Below, one piece after another: positions 38,453 to 49,600 of a stretch of DNA of 64,000 nucleotides. The stretch is from Aliivibrio fischeri (lineage in GTDB: Bacteria > Pseudomonadota > Gammaproteobacteria > Enterobacterales > Vibrionaceae). The position numbers were made by a program, and so were the translations under genes. The first letter of the stretch is position 1; each line of letters starts with the position of its first letter. The DNA lies in contig NZ_WOBR01000004.1 of assembly GCF_009727955.1 (NCBI RefSeq), positions 1,241,724 to 1,305,723 of the forward strand, given 5' to 3'. Under the pieces are notes generated by a model, which saw only the letters and a list, made by a program, of their open reading frames with translations, was not told the DNA's origin and did not search any database.

Positions 38453-40114
38453 TTATTTGTAAACAATTTCACCACGTGGAGCAAATTTGTTTACGTCGAT
38501 TGGGCTGTTTGTTTCTAGGAAATCTTTCAACACTTCAGCATCAACGAAACCAGTATTTACATAACCTGGGTGATCTGAGATTTTTGGATAGCCATCACCG
38601 CCAGCAGCATTATAACTTGGTACTGTAAAACGGTATGTCTTATCTAAACGTAGTTGTTTACCACCAATAAAGACATTTGATACTTTCCCATTTTCAACAG
38701 TCATTTTAATGCCAGCAAATTGTGCATAGGCACCAGAATCAACAGGTTTAGTCGCAACAACATTCAGGTAATCTAACACTTCTTTACCTGTCATATCCGC
38801 GTAAGTTACGATATTGCCAAATGGTTGAACCGTTAATACATCTTTATAAGTTACATCACCCGCTTCAATTGAATCACGTACACCACCAGAGTTCATTACT
38901 GCAAAATCAGCTTTTGCACGAACCATATGTGATGTAGCAATCAAGCGACCTAAGTTAGTTTGTTCAAAACGAACAACATTACGATCACCTTCTAATTTGC
39001 CATTAGTTGAAGCAATCTTAACATTTAATTGACCTTGGCCTTTATCTTGGAATGGCTTCAAGAATGCAAGTAATTCTGCATCTTGTTCAATTTCATCTTC
39101 AATAAATACGCGTTGTTTTTTACCATCAATTTTCACTTTTTTCTTTAAGTTCACAGGAATAAGATCGTAGCTAACCATTTCTAATTCACCATTACGGAAT
39201 TCAAAATCAGCCTTACCTACGTATTTACCCCATTCGTGAGCTTGAACAATCCAAGTACCATTTTGCTGATCTGGTTTACACTCATCACCCGGCTTAAAGT
39301 TTTTCTTAATTAAGTTAGGTCCTTCCATACATACAGGCTCTTGTGAGTGACCACCCACAATCATATCTAACTCGCCCATATCCAAAGAACGCGCTAATGC
39401 AACATCGCCCGGTGCATTAATACCACGCTCGCCATTTTCATAGTGACCCATATGAGTTACAGCAAAAATAAGATCTGGCTTTTCAGTTTCATTTAATTCA
39501 GCAATAACTTTCTTTGCTTCCAATTTAGGGTCACGGAATTCAAGACTACCGATATACTCAGGATTACCAATTTTTGCTGTATCTTCTGTCGTTAAGCCAA
39601 CAACAGCGATTTTGATCCCTTGCTTTTCAAAGATTTCGTATGCTTGATACATACGCTCGCCAGTTTTCTTATCGTAGATATTGGCAGACAACATTGGAAA
39701 CTCAGCCCAATCAATTTGCTTTTGTAGTACATCTAATGGATTATCAAATTCATGGTTACCCAGTGCAATTGCATCATAACCAATTTTGTTCATACCCTTG
39801 AAATCAGGTTCTGCATCTTGTAAATCCGATTCAGGAACACCTGTATTAATGTCACCACCAGATAAAAGAAGTACGCTGCCACCTTCTGCTTGAACTTCCG
39901 CTCGAATATCATCGATCAACGTTTTACGAGCAGCCATTCCATACTCACCGTATTTATTCTGCCAAAAACGACCATGGTTATCATTCGTGTGCAGTACTGT
40001 GATTTTATACGTTGTATCTTCTTGCCAAGCAGGCTCAGAGGTTGTTGCACAACCAGCTAGTGTTGTTACTAATGCAGCAGCAATCGCCGCTTTTAGAGAA
40101 AGACGTTCCATCAT
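38453..40114 (-). CDS. 5'-nucleotidase/UDP-sugar hydrolase, lipoprotein (NutA/UshA type)
   Basis: Hydrolyses extracellular nucleotides so that nucleosides can be taken up. The 553 residues start with a lipoprotein signal: hydrophobic stretch and lipobox LAGC with Cys22, so the mature enzyme is lipid-anchored, as for V. parahaemolyticus NutA, unlike the soluble E. coli UshA. The metallophosphatase domain shows VLHTNDNHGRFW (near 40), LSGGDINTGVPES (near 84), ALGNHEFDNP (near 117), VTHMGHYENG and IVGGHSQEP. The C-terminal nucleotide-binding domain has YAQFAGIKMTV and VPSYNAAGGDGYP. It is monocistronic and convergent with smrA. The symbol could be ushA or nutA. Confidence 0.93.
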   Translation of the reverse strand: MMERLSLKAAIAAALVTTLAGCATTSEPAWQEDTTYKITVLHTNDNHGRFWQNKYGEYGMAARKTLIDDIRAEVQAEGGSVLLLSGGDINTGVPESDLQDAEPDFKGMNKIGYDAIALGNHEFDNPLDVLQKQIDWAEFPMLSANIYDKKTGERMYQAYEIFEKQGIKIAVVGLTTEDTAKIGNPEYIGSLEFRDPKLEAKKVIAELNETEKPDLIFAVTHMGHYENGERGINAPGDVALARSLDMGELDMIVGGHSQEPVCMEGPNLIKKNFKPGDECKPDQQNGTWIVQAHEWGKYVGKADFEFRNGELEMVSYDLIPVNLKKKVKIDGKKQRVFIEDEIEQDAELLAFLKPFQDKGQGQLNVKIASTNGKLEGDRNVVRFEQTNLGRLIATSHMVRAKADFAVMNSGGVRDSIEAGDVTYKDVLTVQPFGNIVTYADMTGKEVLDYLNVVATKPVDSGAYAQFAGIKMTVENGKVSNVFIGGKQLRLDKTYRFTVPSYNAAGGDGYPKISDHPGYVNTGFVDAEVLKDFLETNSPIDVNKFAPRGEIVYK

Positions 40115-40539
40115 GTTTCACCATTATTCAAAGGGGGATAAATTATGGCCAAATTAAGAATTTTCTTTCTTACTGGCCAAATAACCTGACCAAGTTTAAA
40201 AGAATTACGTCATACACTCACATTGATCTCATAAATATGTCTATTAGATCACTAAAAATTACTGATCATTATGTAAAAAAAGATAAATAGCACAAGGATT
40301 TAACATACGCTGAGCGCGCAATCGTTTACCTTTCAGGTTAGTGCTTACTTATCAAACTATGTTTGTTCTCATTTTTTATATAAAAAACTAAAACTTGAAA
40401 TATTCACCATTAAAATTACCTATAAATGAGTAAAGTTATTTCAGTTCACCCCGATAACATAACTGAAGATTATAATAAAACAGATAAATCAAAGCTATTT
40501 AATATTAATGGATTACTTTTAATAAGATTAGGCAAAATC
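40115..40539. other. intergenic region between the 5'-nucleotidase and chemoreceptor genes
   Basis: Divergent promoter region. An in-frame ATG at 40426 would extend the chemoreceptor by 38 residues but has no ribosome-binding site. I see no RNA gene, repeat or well-matched operator here. Confidence 0.5.
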
Positions 40540-42414
40540 ATGAAATTAAAACATAAGTTAATCGGGGCCAGTTTACTTGCTGTCATCATTACTGCTTCAG
40601 CTCTTACTTGGTTGGCTTCTAACCAACTGTTTGAGCAGACACGCAATGGTGTCTATTCACGAGCAGAAAGCGTAACATCTGCTGCAACAACCGGTATATC
40701 AAACTGGATATCATTAAAAGCAGAAATTGCACATGCCTTTAATGATTACAGCCAAGAAGAAGATATTGTTTCATTTTTACAAATAAGCCGTAAAGCTGGC
40801 GGATTTGATGATATTTTCTTTGGAACACCACAAGGCGAAATGTACCGCTCTCACCCTGAGAGAAATCGTGCAGATTACGATCCTCGTCAACGACCTTGGT
40901 ATCAAGAGGCTCAACGCGAAAATAAGCAGATCATCACGTCCTCTTACCAAGATGCTATCACTCAGTCTCTACTTGTGACTATCGCCGAACCTGTTTATAA
41001 AAATGGACAATTTTTAGGTGTTGTTGGTGCAGATGTTCTTATTGATCAGTTAATCAATGATGTGATCAGTTTAGATGCAGGCAAAGATACCATTACGATG
41101 CTAATTGATAGCGACGGTACATTCCTGGCTCACCCAAATAAAGCGCTAATTAAAAAAGAAGTGAATCGCTATTTCAGCGATATGAGTGCCCAAAGTATTC
41201 AAGATTCAATCAGCGCAAACCGTATTGAAGTTGCTAATATTAACGGCAGCGAAAAACTGGTTTATTTTGCTAAAGTACCAAATACTAATTGGACGTTTGC
41301 TGTTGAAATGACTAAAGAAACAGAAGAAGCGGCTCACAGTGCCCTACTTCGTGAAATCATTTTATTAAGCATTGTGTTAACGGTTATTGTTGCTATTGGT
41401 GTAACTACATTAGTTAATCTATTATTTAGAGATTTAATCCGAGTATCAGACGCACTAGCAGAAATATCATCTGGTGAAGGCGATTTAACTCAACGTCTAG
41501 AACCTCATAGCGATGACGAAGTAGGTCAACTTGCCATTAACTTTAATACCTTTGTTGGTAACATGCATTCAATGGTATGTCGTTTACGTGATATTTCAGT
41601 AACACTAGCAAACCAAGCGAACTCTACGGCAGAGGGAGCGGAAGAACGTAATGTTCGTATCCAGCATCAAATGGATGAAATCAATATGGTGGCAACTGCG
41701 ATTAATGAAATGGCAGCAGCGACACAAGAAATTGCAGGTAATGCTGATAATACAGCTCAAACAGCTGAAGAAACCGTGACAGCATCAAATCATGGTGCAG
41801 AGCAAGTGAGCCAAAGCCAACACTCTATCGACAACCTTGCAAAAGAAGTCGAAACAGCAACTGGCGTCATTGAAGAACTTCACCATAATGCTCAGAACAT
41901 CAATACGATTCTTTCAACAATCCAAAACATTGCTGAACAAACCAACTTGCTTGCATTAAATGCGGCTATTGAAGCAGCTCGAGCGGGTGAGCAAGGTCGT
42001 GGTTTTGCAGTAGTTGCTGATGAAGTCAGAATTCTAAGCCAACGAACTCATGCTTCTACCCAAGAAATTCAGCAAATGATAGAAACGCTGCAAGGAACAA
42101 CTCAAAAAGCAGTTGGTATCATGGAAGACAGTCAGAACCTTGCAAATACAAGTGTAGAAGATGCACAATCTGCTTCAGCAAGCTTATTGCAAATCACCAA
42201 CTCAGTGACTCAAATAAGTGATATGGCGGCTCAAATTGCAGCTGCGGCGGAAGAGCAATCATCGGTGACGGAAGAAATCACACGTAATACTGAAGCGGTT
42301 CGTGATGTTTCAAACGAACTAACAGAAGAAACAAAACAATCTGTCATTCAGGCGTCTGAACTCTCTGAACTGTCAAATGAATTAAAACAAGAAATCGACC
42401 GATTTAAACTGTAA
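40540..42414 (+). CDS. methyl-accepting chemotaxis protein with dCache sensor
   Basis: Transmembrane chemoreceptor that controls CheA. The ATG at 40540 ([19 protein letters not shown]) is chosen: it puts a standard membrane anchor at the N terminus and has AGG eight bases upstream, giving 624 residues. Periplasmic residues about 30-275 form a dCache-type domain ([36 protein letters not shown]). A second membrane segment ([20 protein letters not shown]), a HAMP domain and the cytoplasmic signalling hairpin follow, with [20 protein letters not shown] at the tip. No C-terminal CheR-binding pentapeptide is seen. The ligand is unknown; dCache receptors of this kind often bind amino acids. Confidence 0.93.
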   Translation: MKLKHKLIGASLLAVIITASALTWLASNQLFEQTRNGVYSRAESVTSAATTGISNWISLKAEIAHAFNDYSQEEDIVSFLQISRKAGGFDDIFFGTPQGEMYRSHPERNRADYDPRQRPWYQEAQRENKQIITSSYQDAITQSLLVTIAEPVYKNGQFLGVVGADVLIDQLINDVISLDAGKDTITMLIDSDGTFLAHPNKALIKKEVNRYFSDMSAQSIQDSISANRIEVANINGSEKLVYFAKVPNTNWTFAVEMTKETEEAAHSALLREIILLSIVLTVIVAIGVTTLVNLLFRDLIRVSDALAEISSGEGDLTQRLEPHSDDEVGQLAINFNTFVGNMHSMVCRLRDISVTLANQANSTAEGAEERNVRIQHQMDEINMVATAINEMAAATQEIAGNADNTAQTAEETVTASNHGAEQVSQSQHSIDNLAKEVETATGVIEELHHNAQNINTILSTIQNIAEQTNLLALNAAIEAARAGEQGRGFAVVADEVRILSQRTHASTQEIQQMIETLQGTTQKAVGIMEDSQNLANTSVEDAQSASASLLQITNSVTQISDMAAQIAAAAEEQSSVTEEITRNTEAVRDVSNELTEETKQSVIQASELSELSNELKQEIDRFKL

Positions 42415-42439
42415 ATTCATTAAACATATCCCCAAATTA

Positions 42440-42475
42440 AAGACAGAACGTGAATTCACATTCTGTCTTTTTTTT
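42440..42475 (+). terminator. intrinsic terminator of the chemoreceptor gene
   Basis: AAGACAGAA/TTCTGTCTT outer stem with one mismatch before GTGAA/TTCAC, then nine T. Confidence 0.9.
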
Positions 42476-42638
42476 TCAGAAAGTCAGAATAAAACCAACA
42501 AAAAAGAAAATAATTCTGTTAGATATTGTAAAAAAACTACACACATTACTCACGTGCTACATACAACCACTTGATTTAATAACAAAAAGTGATATTACCA
42601 CCTTAGAACTACCCCTTTCGAGTAGTTTTATTTCGTAA

Positions 42639-42652
42639 TTGATCCACATCAT
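42639..42652 (+). promoter_or_regulatory. FNR-like site upstream of nirB
   Basis: TTGAT-CCAC-ATCAT matches the FNR consensus TTGAT-N4-ATCAA at 9 of 10 positions and is centred 65 bp before the nirB ATG. Twenty bases upstream, TACCCCTTTCGAGTA (42611-42625) resembles a NarL/NarP heptamer pair but with 7-1-7 rather than 7-2-7 spacing, so that part is uncertain. Confidence 0.65.
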
Positions 42653-42710
42653 ATCTACATATTCGTTCATAATTCATCATATCTATATATCAAAAATAAT
42701 AGGATTTCTT

Positions 42711-45287
42711 ATGAACAAGATGAAGTTAGTCATCATCGGTAATGGCATGGTTGGTCATCGCTATATCGAAGATTTAGTCGATAAAACTGACGTTCAAAAC
42801 ATGGACATCACCGTGTTTTGTGAAGAACCTCGAATCGCATACGATCGTGTTCACCTTTCGTCCTACTTCTCTCATCATACTGCTGATGAGCTTTCTCTTG
42901 TTAAAGAAGGCTTCTACGAAAAACACGGCATCAATGTATTATTAGGTGAACGTGCAATTAACGTGAACCGTGAAAACCGCATTGTCTACTCAAGCACAGG
43001 CCGTGAAATTCAATACGATAAGTTAATCCTTGCAACGGGTTCTTACCCATTTGTCCCACCAATTAAAGGTAATGAAAGCAAAGACTGCTTTGTTTACCGT
43101 ACCATTGAAGATCTAAAATCAATTGAAGCAACCGCTAAGAAAAGTAAAAGTGGCGTTGTTATTGGTGGCGGTCTTCTTGGTCTTGAAGCCGCTGGCGCAC
43201 TTAAAGCATTAGGTGTAACCACTCACGTTGTTGAATTTGCTCCTGTATTAATGGCTGAGCAACTTGATCAACAAGGTGGCCTGCAACTTCGTAATAAAAT
43301 TGAACGTATGGGCGTCCAAGTTCATACCAGCAAAAATACACTAGAAATTGCACCTGAAGGCACAGAAGCGCGCAACGTAATGCGCTTTGCTGATGGTACA
43401 GAGCTTGAAACCGATTTCATTGTTTTCTCTGCAGGTATTCGCCCTCAAGATAAACTGGCTCGCCAAATGGGCTTAGGTATTGCTCCTCGTGGCGGTATCG
43501 AAATCAACAACAACTGCCAAACAACAGATAAAAACATTTACGCAATTGGCGAATGTGCATCTTGGAATCAAACTTTCTATGGTCTTGTTGCACCAGGTTA
43601 CAAAATGGCAACGGTTGCCGTTGATCATTTAGTTGGTAACGAAAGTGAGTTTGAAGGCGCTGATATGAGCGCAAAATTAAAACTTCTAGGCGTTAAAGTT
43701 GGCTCAATTGGTGATGCTAATGGCCGTACTCCTGGCTGTAAAAGCTACGTTTATCAAAACGAAGAAGAAGAAATCTATAAACGCATTATTGTTTCTGAAG
43801 ATGGCAAAAAGCTACTCGGTGCTGTAATGGTAGGTGATACATCGGATTATGGTGATTTACTTCAACTAAAACTGAATGATATCGATTTACCTGAACACCC
43901 AGACCTTTTGATCTTACCCGCACACGCTGGTGCTGAAAAACCCTCTTTAGGTGCTGATTCATTACCTGAAAGTGCCGTAATTTGTTCATGTTTTGATGTA
44001 ACAAAAGGGAAGATTGCTCAAGCGGTTGCCGATGGCAATCACACAATGGCAGAAATTAAGGCGGCTACTGGAGCGGGTACTGGCTGTGGGGGTTGTATCC
44101 CTCTAGTAACGTCTGTTCTTAATGCAGAGCTAGCAAAATCAGGTATTGAAGTAAAAAATGATATCTGTGAACACTTTGCTTACTCTCGCCAAGAACTGTT
44201 CCACCTTATCCGTATTGAAGAGATCAAAACTTTTGATGAGCTATTAGAGAAGTACGGGAAAGGATACGGTTGTGAAGTGTGTAAACCAGCCGTTGGTTCC
44301 ATCTTAGCATCATGCTGGGGCGAGCACATTCTAAAACCTGAGTTGGTTAAGCTGCATGATACTAATGATAACTTCTTAGGCAACATGCAAAAAGATGGCA
44401 CTTATTCTGTTATCCCTCGTATGGCAGGTGGTGAAGTAACGCCTCAAGCTCTAAGCGTTCTTGCTGATGTGGCAGCAGAATATAATCTGTATACAAAAAT
44501 CACTGGTGCTCAACGTATTGGTTTATTTGGTGCTCAAAAAGACGATTTGCCAGCTATCTGGAAAAAACTGATTGCCGCTGGATACGAAACTGGTCAAGCG
44601 TATGCAAAAGCCCTTCGTATGGCTAAAACGTGTGTTGGCTCAACGTGGTGTCGCTACGGTGTCCAAGACTCTGTTGGTCTTGGTGTAATGATTGAGAATC
44701 GTTATAAAGGCATTCGTACCCCTCATAAAATGAAGTTTGGTGTATCTGGCTGTACTCGTGAATGTGCAGAAGCTCAAGGTAAAGATTTAGGTATTATTGC
44801 TACCGATGCTGGCTGGAATATGTACGTATGTGGTAACGGTGGTATGAAGCCCCGTCATGCAGATTTACTGGCTACCGACCTAGACCAAGAGACATTAATT
44901 AAATACATCGACCGTTTCATGATGTTCTACATTCGTACGGCTGCACCACTGCAACGTACTTCAGTGTGGATGGAAAACCTTGAAGGTGGCGTTGATTATT
45001 TACGTGAAGTTATTGTTGATAACAAACTGGGTATCAATGATCAGTTAGAACTAGATGTTGCAAAACTGGTTAATGAATTCTCATGTGAATGGACAGATAC
45101 CATCAATGATGAATCTCAATTAAAACGTTTTGCTCATTTCATCAATAGTGATGAGCGTGATGACAATGTGATTTTTGTTTCAGATGGTCGTGAACAACAC
45201 CGCCCTGCAACATACACAGAGAAAAACCCAAATGCGAAAGGCGATATTCTGCATGTCGCTCTAACTGATGCAACAGTGGAGAAATAA
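42711..45287 (+). CDS. nirB: NADH-dependent nitrite reductase, large subunit
   Basis: Cytoplasmic siroheme enzyme reducing nitrite to ammonium with NADH. The ATG at 42711 (MNKMKLVIIGNGMVGHRY) has AGGAT upstream and gives 858 residues (E. coli NirB 847); a longer upstream start would overlap the promoter region. Order of domains: FAD/NAD domain (GNGMVGHRYIEDL; VVIGGGLLGLEAAGALKALG), a BFD-type [2Fe-2S] domain (VICSCFDVTKGK and GAGTGCGGCIP), and the siroheme/[4Fe-4S] domain with KTCVGSTWCRYG and KFGVSGCTRECAEAQGKD. First gene of nirBD(C) with cobA downstream, behind an FNR-like site, so anaerobic induction is likely. Confidence 0.97.
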   Translation: MNKMKLVIIGNGMVGHRYIEDLVDKTDVQNMDITVFCEEPRIAYDRVHLSSYFSHHTADELSLVKEGFYEKHGINVLLGERAINVNRENRIVYSSTGREIQYDKLILATGSYPFVPPIKGNESKDCFVYRTIEDLKSIEATAKKSKSGVVIGGGLLGLEAAGALKALGVTTHVVEFAPVLMAEQLDQQGGLQLRNKIERMGVQVHTSKNTLEIAPEGTEARNVMRFADGTELETDFIVFSAGIRPQDKLARQMGLGIAPRGGIEINNNCQTTDKNIYAIGECASWNQTFYGLVAPGYKMATVAVDHLVGNESEFEGADMSAKLKLLGVKVGSIGDANGRTPGCKSYVYQNEEEEIYKRIIVSEDGKKLLGAVMVGDTSDYGDLLQLKLNDIDLPEHPDLLILPAHAGAEKPSLGADSLPESAVICSCFDVTKGKIAQAVADGNHTMAEIKAATGAGTGCGGCIPLVTSVLNAELAKSGIEVKNDICEHFAYSRQELFHLIRIEEIKTFDELLEKYGKGYGCEVCKPAVGSILASCWGEHILKPELVKLHDTNDNFLGNMQKDGTYSVIPRMAGGEVTPQALSVLADVAAEYNLYTKITGAQRIGLFGAQKDDLPAIWKKLIAAGYETGQAYAKALRMAKTCVGSTWCRYGVQDSVGLGVMIENRYKGIRTPHKMKFGVSGCTRECAEAQGKDLGIIATDAGWNMYVCGNGGMKPRHADLLATDLDQETLIKYIDRFMMFYIRTAAPLQRTSVWMENLEGGVDYLREVIVDNKLGINDQLELDVAKLVNEFSCEWTDTINDESQLKRFAHFINSDERDDNVIFVSDGREQHRPATYTEKNPNAKGDILHVALTDATVEK

Positions 45288-45289
45288 TC

Positions 45290-45619
45290 ATGGCTGCTAA
45301 ATTTCAAAAAATCTGCCAACTCGATGACATCATCCCAGGCACTGGTGTTTGCGCTCTTGTAAATGGTGAACAAGTTGCTGTATTTCGTCCAAGAGAAAAT
45401 GACGAAATATTCGCTATTAGTAATCGTGACCCATTTGCTCATTCAAACGTACTTTCTCGAGGTTTAACTGGCGAGCATCAAGGTGAACTTTGGGTAGCAA
45501 GTCCATTAAAGAAACAGCACTTTAATTTAGTGACTGGAGCATGTATGGAAGATGAACGTTTTAACGTAAAGACATACAAGGTTCGTGTAACTAACGGACA
45601 TATCGAAATCTCTGCATAA
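45290..45619 (+). CDS. nirD: nitrite reductase, small subunit (Rieske-like)
   Basis: Partner of NirB. The 109 residues (E. coli NirD 108) form a Rieske-like fold: PGTGVCALVNGEQVAVFR, FAISNRDPFAHSNVLSRGLTG, and WVASPLKKQHFNLVTGACMED. The cysteine/histidine ligands of true Rieske proteins are incomplete, as is usual for NirD, so no cluster is expected. It begins two bases after the nirB stop codon. Confidence 0.95.
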   Translation: MAAKFQKICQLDDIIPGTGVCALVNGEQVAVFRPRENDEIFAISNRDPFAHSNVLSRGLTGEHQGELWVASPLKKQHFNLVTGACMEDERFNVKTYKVRVTNGHIEISA

Positions 45620-45635
45620 GAAGATTTGATAGTTC

Positions 45636-45686
45636 AAGGGTTTTAGTCACCTATTTATTGCTCATAAAACAGCGACTAGAGCCCTT
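45636..45686 (+). other. hairpin between nirD and nirC
   Basis: A 13-bp stem with two G-T pairs (45636-45648 with 45674-45686) encloses a 25-base loop and is followed by TCCTATCC, not a T-tract. It could lower nirC expression relative to nirBD or mark an mRNA processing point. Confidence 0.5.
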
Positions 45687-45727
45687 TCCTATCCAATTTT
45701 AATTTTAACTTTTAGTAAGGGACTTCT

Positions 45728-46537
45728 ATGTCTTATAACAAACCCTCTGAATTCGTCCAAACTATGATCGATGTTGGCGAAGCAAAGATTAAAACTAGCT
45801 CTCGTGATCTTATTTTACGTGGAACAATGGCCGGTATTATTCTCTCTCTAGCTGTTGTTGTTGCAATCACGACTATTGTTCAAACGGGTGTTGGTATTGT
45901 TGGTGCTCTTGTCTTCCCTGTTGGTTTTTGTATTTTAAGTTTAATGGGCTATGACCTTGTTACTGGTGTATTTGGTCTTGCTCCTCTTGCTAAATTTGAA
46001 AATCGTAAAGGTGTTTCTTGGGGGCGTGTTTTCCGTTGTTGGGGTCTTGTTGGTCTTGGTAACCTAATTGGTTCTTTAATTGTCGCCGCTCTTATCGCAC
46101 TATCATTAACAATGAATTTCAGCGTAGAGCCAAACGCAGTTGGTCAAAAATTCATGGCAGTTGCTACTGCACGTACTGTTGGTTTTGAAAATCTAGGTAT
46201 GGATGGTTGGATCACCTGTTTTGTACGCGGTATTTTATGTAACCTAATGGTATGTCTAGGTGTCATTGGTAATATGACAGCTCGCTCTGTTGCTGGAAAA
46301 ATTGCAGCAATGTGGTTACCTATCTTTATCTTCTTCGCACTTGTATTTGAGCATGCTGTGGTAAATATGTTCCTATTCCCACTAGGTATGATGCTTGGTG
46401 CAGACTTTGGTATCACTACGTGGTTAAGCTACAACTTAATCCCAACTATTTTAGGTAACATTGTTGGTGGTCTTCTATTTACATGTATTCCTCTGTACCT
46501 AACACATGTAAAAACAGCACCATCACTAGACGCTTAA
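45728..46537 (+). CDS. nirC: NirC, nitrite channel of the FNT family
   Basis: Inner-membrane nitrite transporter. The 269 residues (E. coli NirC 268) have about six membrane segments and the FNT signatures: GTMAGIILSLAVVVAI near 32, GLVGLGNLIGSL near 98, RGILCNLMVCLGVI near 166 and FEHAVVNMFLFPLGMM near 204. It follows nirD by 108 bp containing a hairpin and lies in the nir operon, so it supplies NirBD or exports excess nitrite. A strong terminator follows. Confidence 0.95.
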   Translation: MSYNKPSEFVQTMIDVGEAKIKTSSRDLILRGTMAGIILSLAVVVAITTIVQTGVGIVGALVFPVGFCILSLMGYDLVTGVFGLAPLAKFENRKGVSWGRVFRCWGLVGLGNLIGSLIVAALIALSLTMNFSVEPNAVGQKFMAVATARTVGFENLGMDGWITCFVRGILCNLMVCLGVIGNMTARSVAGKIAAMWLPIFIFFALVFEHAVVNMFLFPLGMMLGADFGITTWLSYNLIPTILGNIVGGLLFTCIPLYLTHVKTAPSLDA

Positions 46538-46579
46538 GCATCTCTTTCCGTTTAGATTAGTTATAACTCATGCGATTAA

Positions 46580-46617
46580 AATCACTCTTAATAATTGATT
46601 AAGGGTGATTTTTTTTA
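46580..46617 (+). terminator. intrinsic terminator of nirBDC
   Basis: A 13-bp stem with one G-T pair (46580-46592 with 46598-46610, loop AATTG), followed by eight T. cobA starts 49 bp further on. Confidence 0.9.
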
Positions 46618-46665
46618 TCGACTCTTACATACTAAGGTGATTACACCTTATTCTGGAATTCCATT

Positions 46666-47442
46666 ATGCCAAGTATTCAAGCTCAATCTGAGCCGAAAAA
46701 ACAAAACGGACTTGTTTCTCTTGTTGGCGCAGGTCCTGGTGATCCCGAACTATTAACCATGAAAGGTTATCGCCTAATTAAAGAAGCGGATGTCGTCGTT
46801 TATGATCGTCTAGTATCAAAAGAGATCTTAGCACTTGCAAATGAAAATGCTGAGATGATTTATGTTGGAAAAAAATTGGATTTCCACTTTGTTCCCCAAG
46901 ATAAAATCAATCAAATCTTAGTTGATAAAGCACAAGAAGGTAAACATGTGGTTCGCCTTAAAGGTGGCGATTCATTTATCTTTGGACGTGGCGGTGAAGA
47001 GCTTGAAACGTTAGCTGAAAATGGGGTTCACTTTGAAGTTATACCAGGGATCACGGCCGCAGCGGGTGCAACCTCATACGCAGGTATCCCATTAACTCAT
47101 CGAGATCATGCACAGAGTGTTCAATTTATCACGGCTCATGTACAAAAAAATGGCGCTGAAATTGAATGGGATGCGTTAGTTCGTTCAAATAACACTTTAG
47201 TATTTTATATGGGGTTAAAACAATCTCCCCATATATCTGAACAGCTAATAAAACATGGATTAGCTGCAGATACACCGTGTGCCATTATCGAACGAGGCAC
47301 AACAAAGAAACAAAAAGTGTTTACAGGTAATATTTCAGAACTTGCACAATTAGCAAAAAAAGCAATCAGTCCATCGCTAATCGTAGTAGGTACCGTAACA
47401 ACGCTTCATCATAAATTAGATTGGTTTAAACCAAACGAATAA
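46666..47442 (+). CDS. cobA: uroporphyrinogen-III C-methyltransferase
   Basis: Methylates uroporphyrinogen III twice to precorrin-2, the first committed step to siroheme, the cofactor of NirB. The 258 residues have the SUMT signature VSLVGAGPGDPELLTMKGYRLIKEADVVVYDRLV at the N terminus, VVRLKGGDSFIFGRGGEE near 98 and VIPGITAAAGATSYAGIPLTHRD near 126. There is no CysG-type dehydrogenase/ferrochelatase part, so later steps must be encoded elsewhere. The position right after nirBDC explains its role. The nirC terminator implies partial readthrough or its own promoter. The symbol cobA (also called sumT) is the usual one for this single-domain form. Confidence 0.93.
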   Translation: MPSIQAQSEPKKQNGLVSLVGAGPGDPELLTMKGYRLIKEADVVVYDRLVSKEILALANENAEMIYVGKKLDFHFVPQDKINQILVDKAQEGKHVVRLKGGDSFIFGRGGEELETLAENGVHFEVIPGITAAAGATSYAGIPLTHRDHAQSVQFITAHVQKNGAEIEWDALVRSNNTLVFYMGLKQSPHISEQLIKHGLAADTPCAIIERGTTKKQKVFTGNISELAQLAKKAISPSLIVVGTVTTLHHKLDWFKPNE

Positions 47443-47462
47443 TTTTTTACCATTCATATAAT

Positions 47463-47502
47463 AAAAAAGCCCAAGAAAGTATTCTCTCTTGGGCTTTTTT
47501 AT
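47463..47502. terminator. bidirectional terminator between cobA and kdsA
   Basis: AAGCCCAAGA with TCTTGGGCTT, flanked by A6 and T6; serves the two convergent genes. Confidence 0.9.
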
Positions 47503-47520
47503 TTATTCTTTAGAACTCGA

Positions 47521-49199
<1,679 letters not shown>

Positions 49200-49201
49200 A
49201 A

Positions 49202-49585
49202 TTACCCCAAGAACGTTGGTACTTTTGTTACCGCAATTTTAGCAGCAACCATTAACCAACCCATTGCACCTAAAAATGCAAAGGTCTTAAAGACTTTGTT
49301 TTTACCATTATTTAAAGTAACCACGCCTAAAGCAAGGTAAACCATAATACAGGTGATTTTTTCTGTTAACCAAGGTGCAGATGACGTAAATGGAATGAAT
49401 CCAGTAATAAAAATAAGCCAAATACCACTAAGTAGCATTGCTGAATCAACAACGTGAGGAACACGCTTAAAGAAGCCATTATTACGAATGTCAGAATTTG
49501 CCATCATCAAACAATAACGAACGACAAAAAACAATACGCTACAAGCGACTAATAATAAGTGTATGTGTTTAACTGCGGTATACAT
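49202..49585 (-). CDS. sirB2: SirB2 family membrane protein
   Basis: Small inner-membrane protein of unknown function, like E. coli YchQ. The 127 residues have four likely membrane segments: HIHLLLVACSVLFFVVRYCLM, LLSGIWLIFITGFIPF, ITCIMVYLALGVVTL and FAFLGAMGWLMVAAKIAV. The KHIHL start with MANSD and PHVVDS after the first helix is the family pattern. It lies between prmC (15 bp upstream) and sirB1. Confidence 0.9.
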   Translation of the reverse strand: MYTAVKHIHLLLVACSVLFFVVRYCLMMANSDIRNNGFFKRVPHVVDSAMLLSGIWLIFITGFIPFTSSAPWLTEKITCIMVYLALGVVTLNNGKNKVFKTFAFLGAMGWLMVAAKIAVTKVPTFLG

Positions 49586-49600
49586 GAATTATCCTTTATT

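Noticed and set aside
42611-42625. NarL/NarP 7-2-7 site upstream of nirB
   Set aside because: TACCCCT matches one heptamer but the opposing GTA is one base too close for the standard 7-2-7 spacing; mentioned only as uncertain in the FNR-site entry.
42450-42638. 62-codon frame between the chemoreceptor and nirB
   Set aside because: Begins at the T-tract of a terminator, has no ribosome-binding site and overlaps the nir control region.
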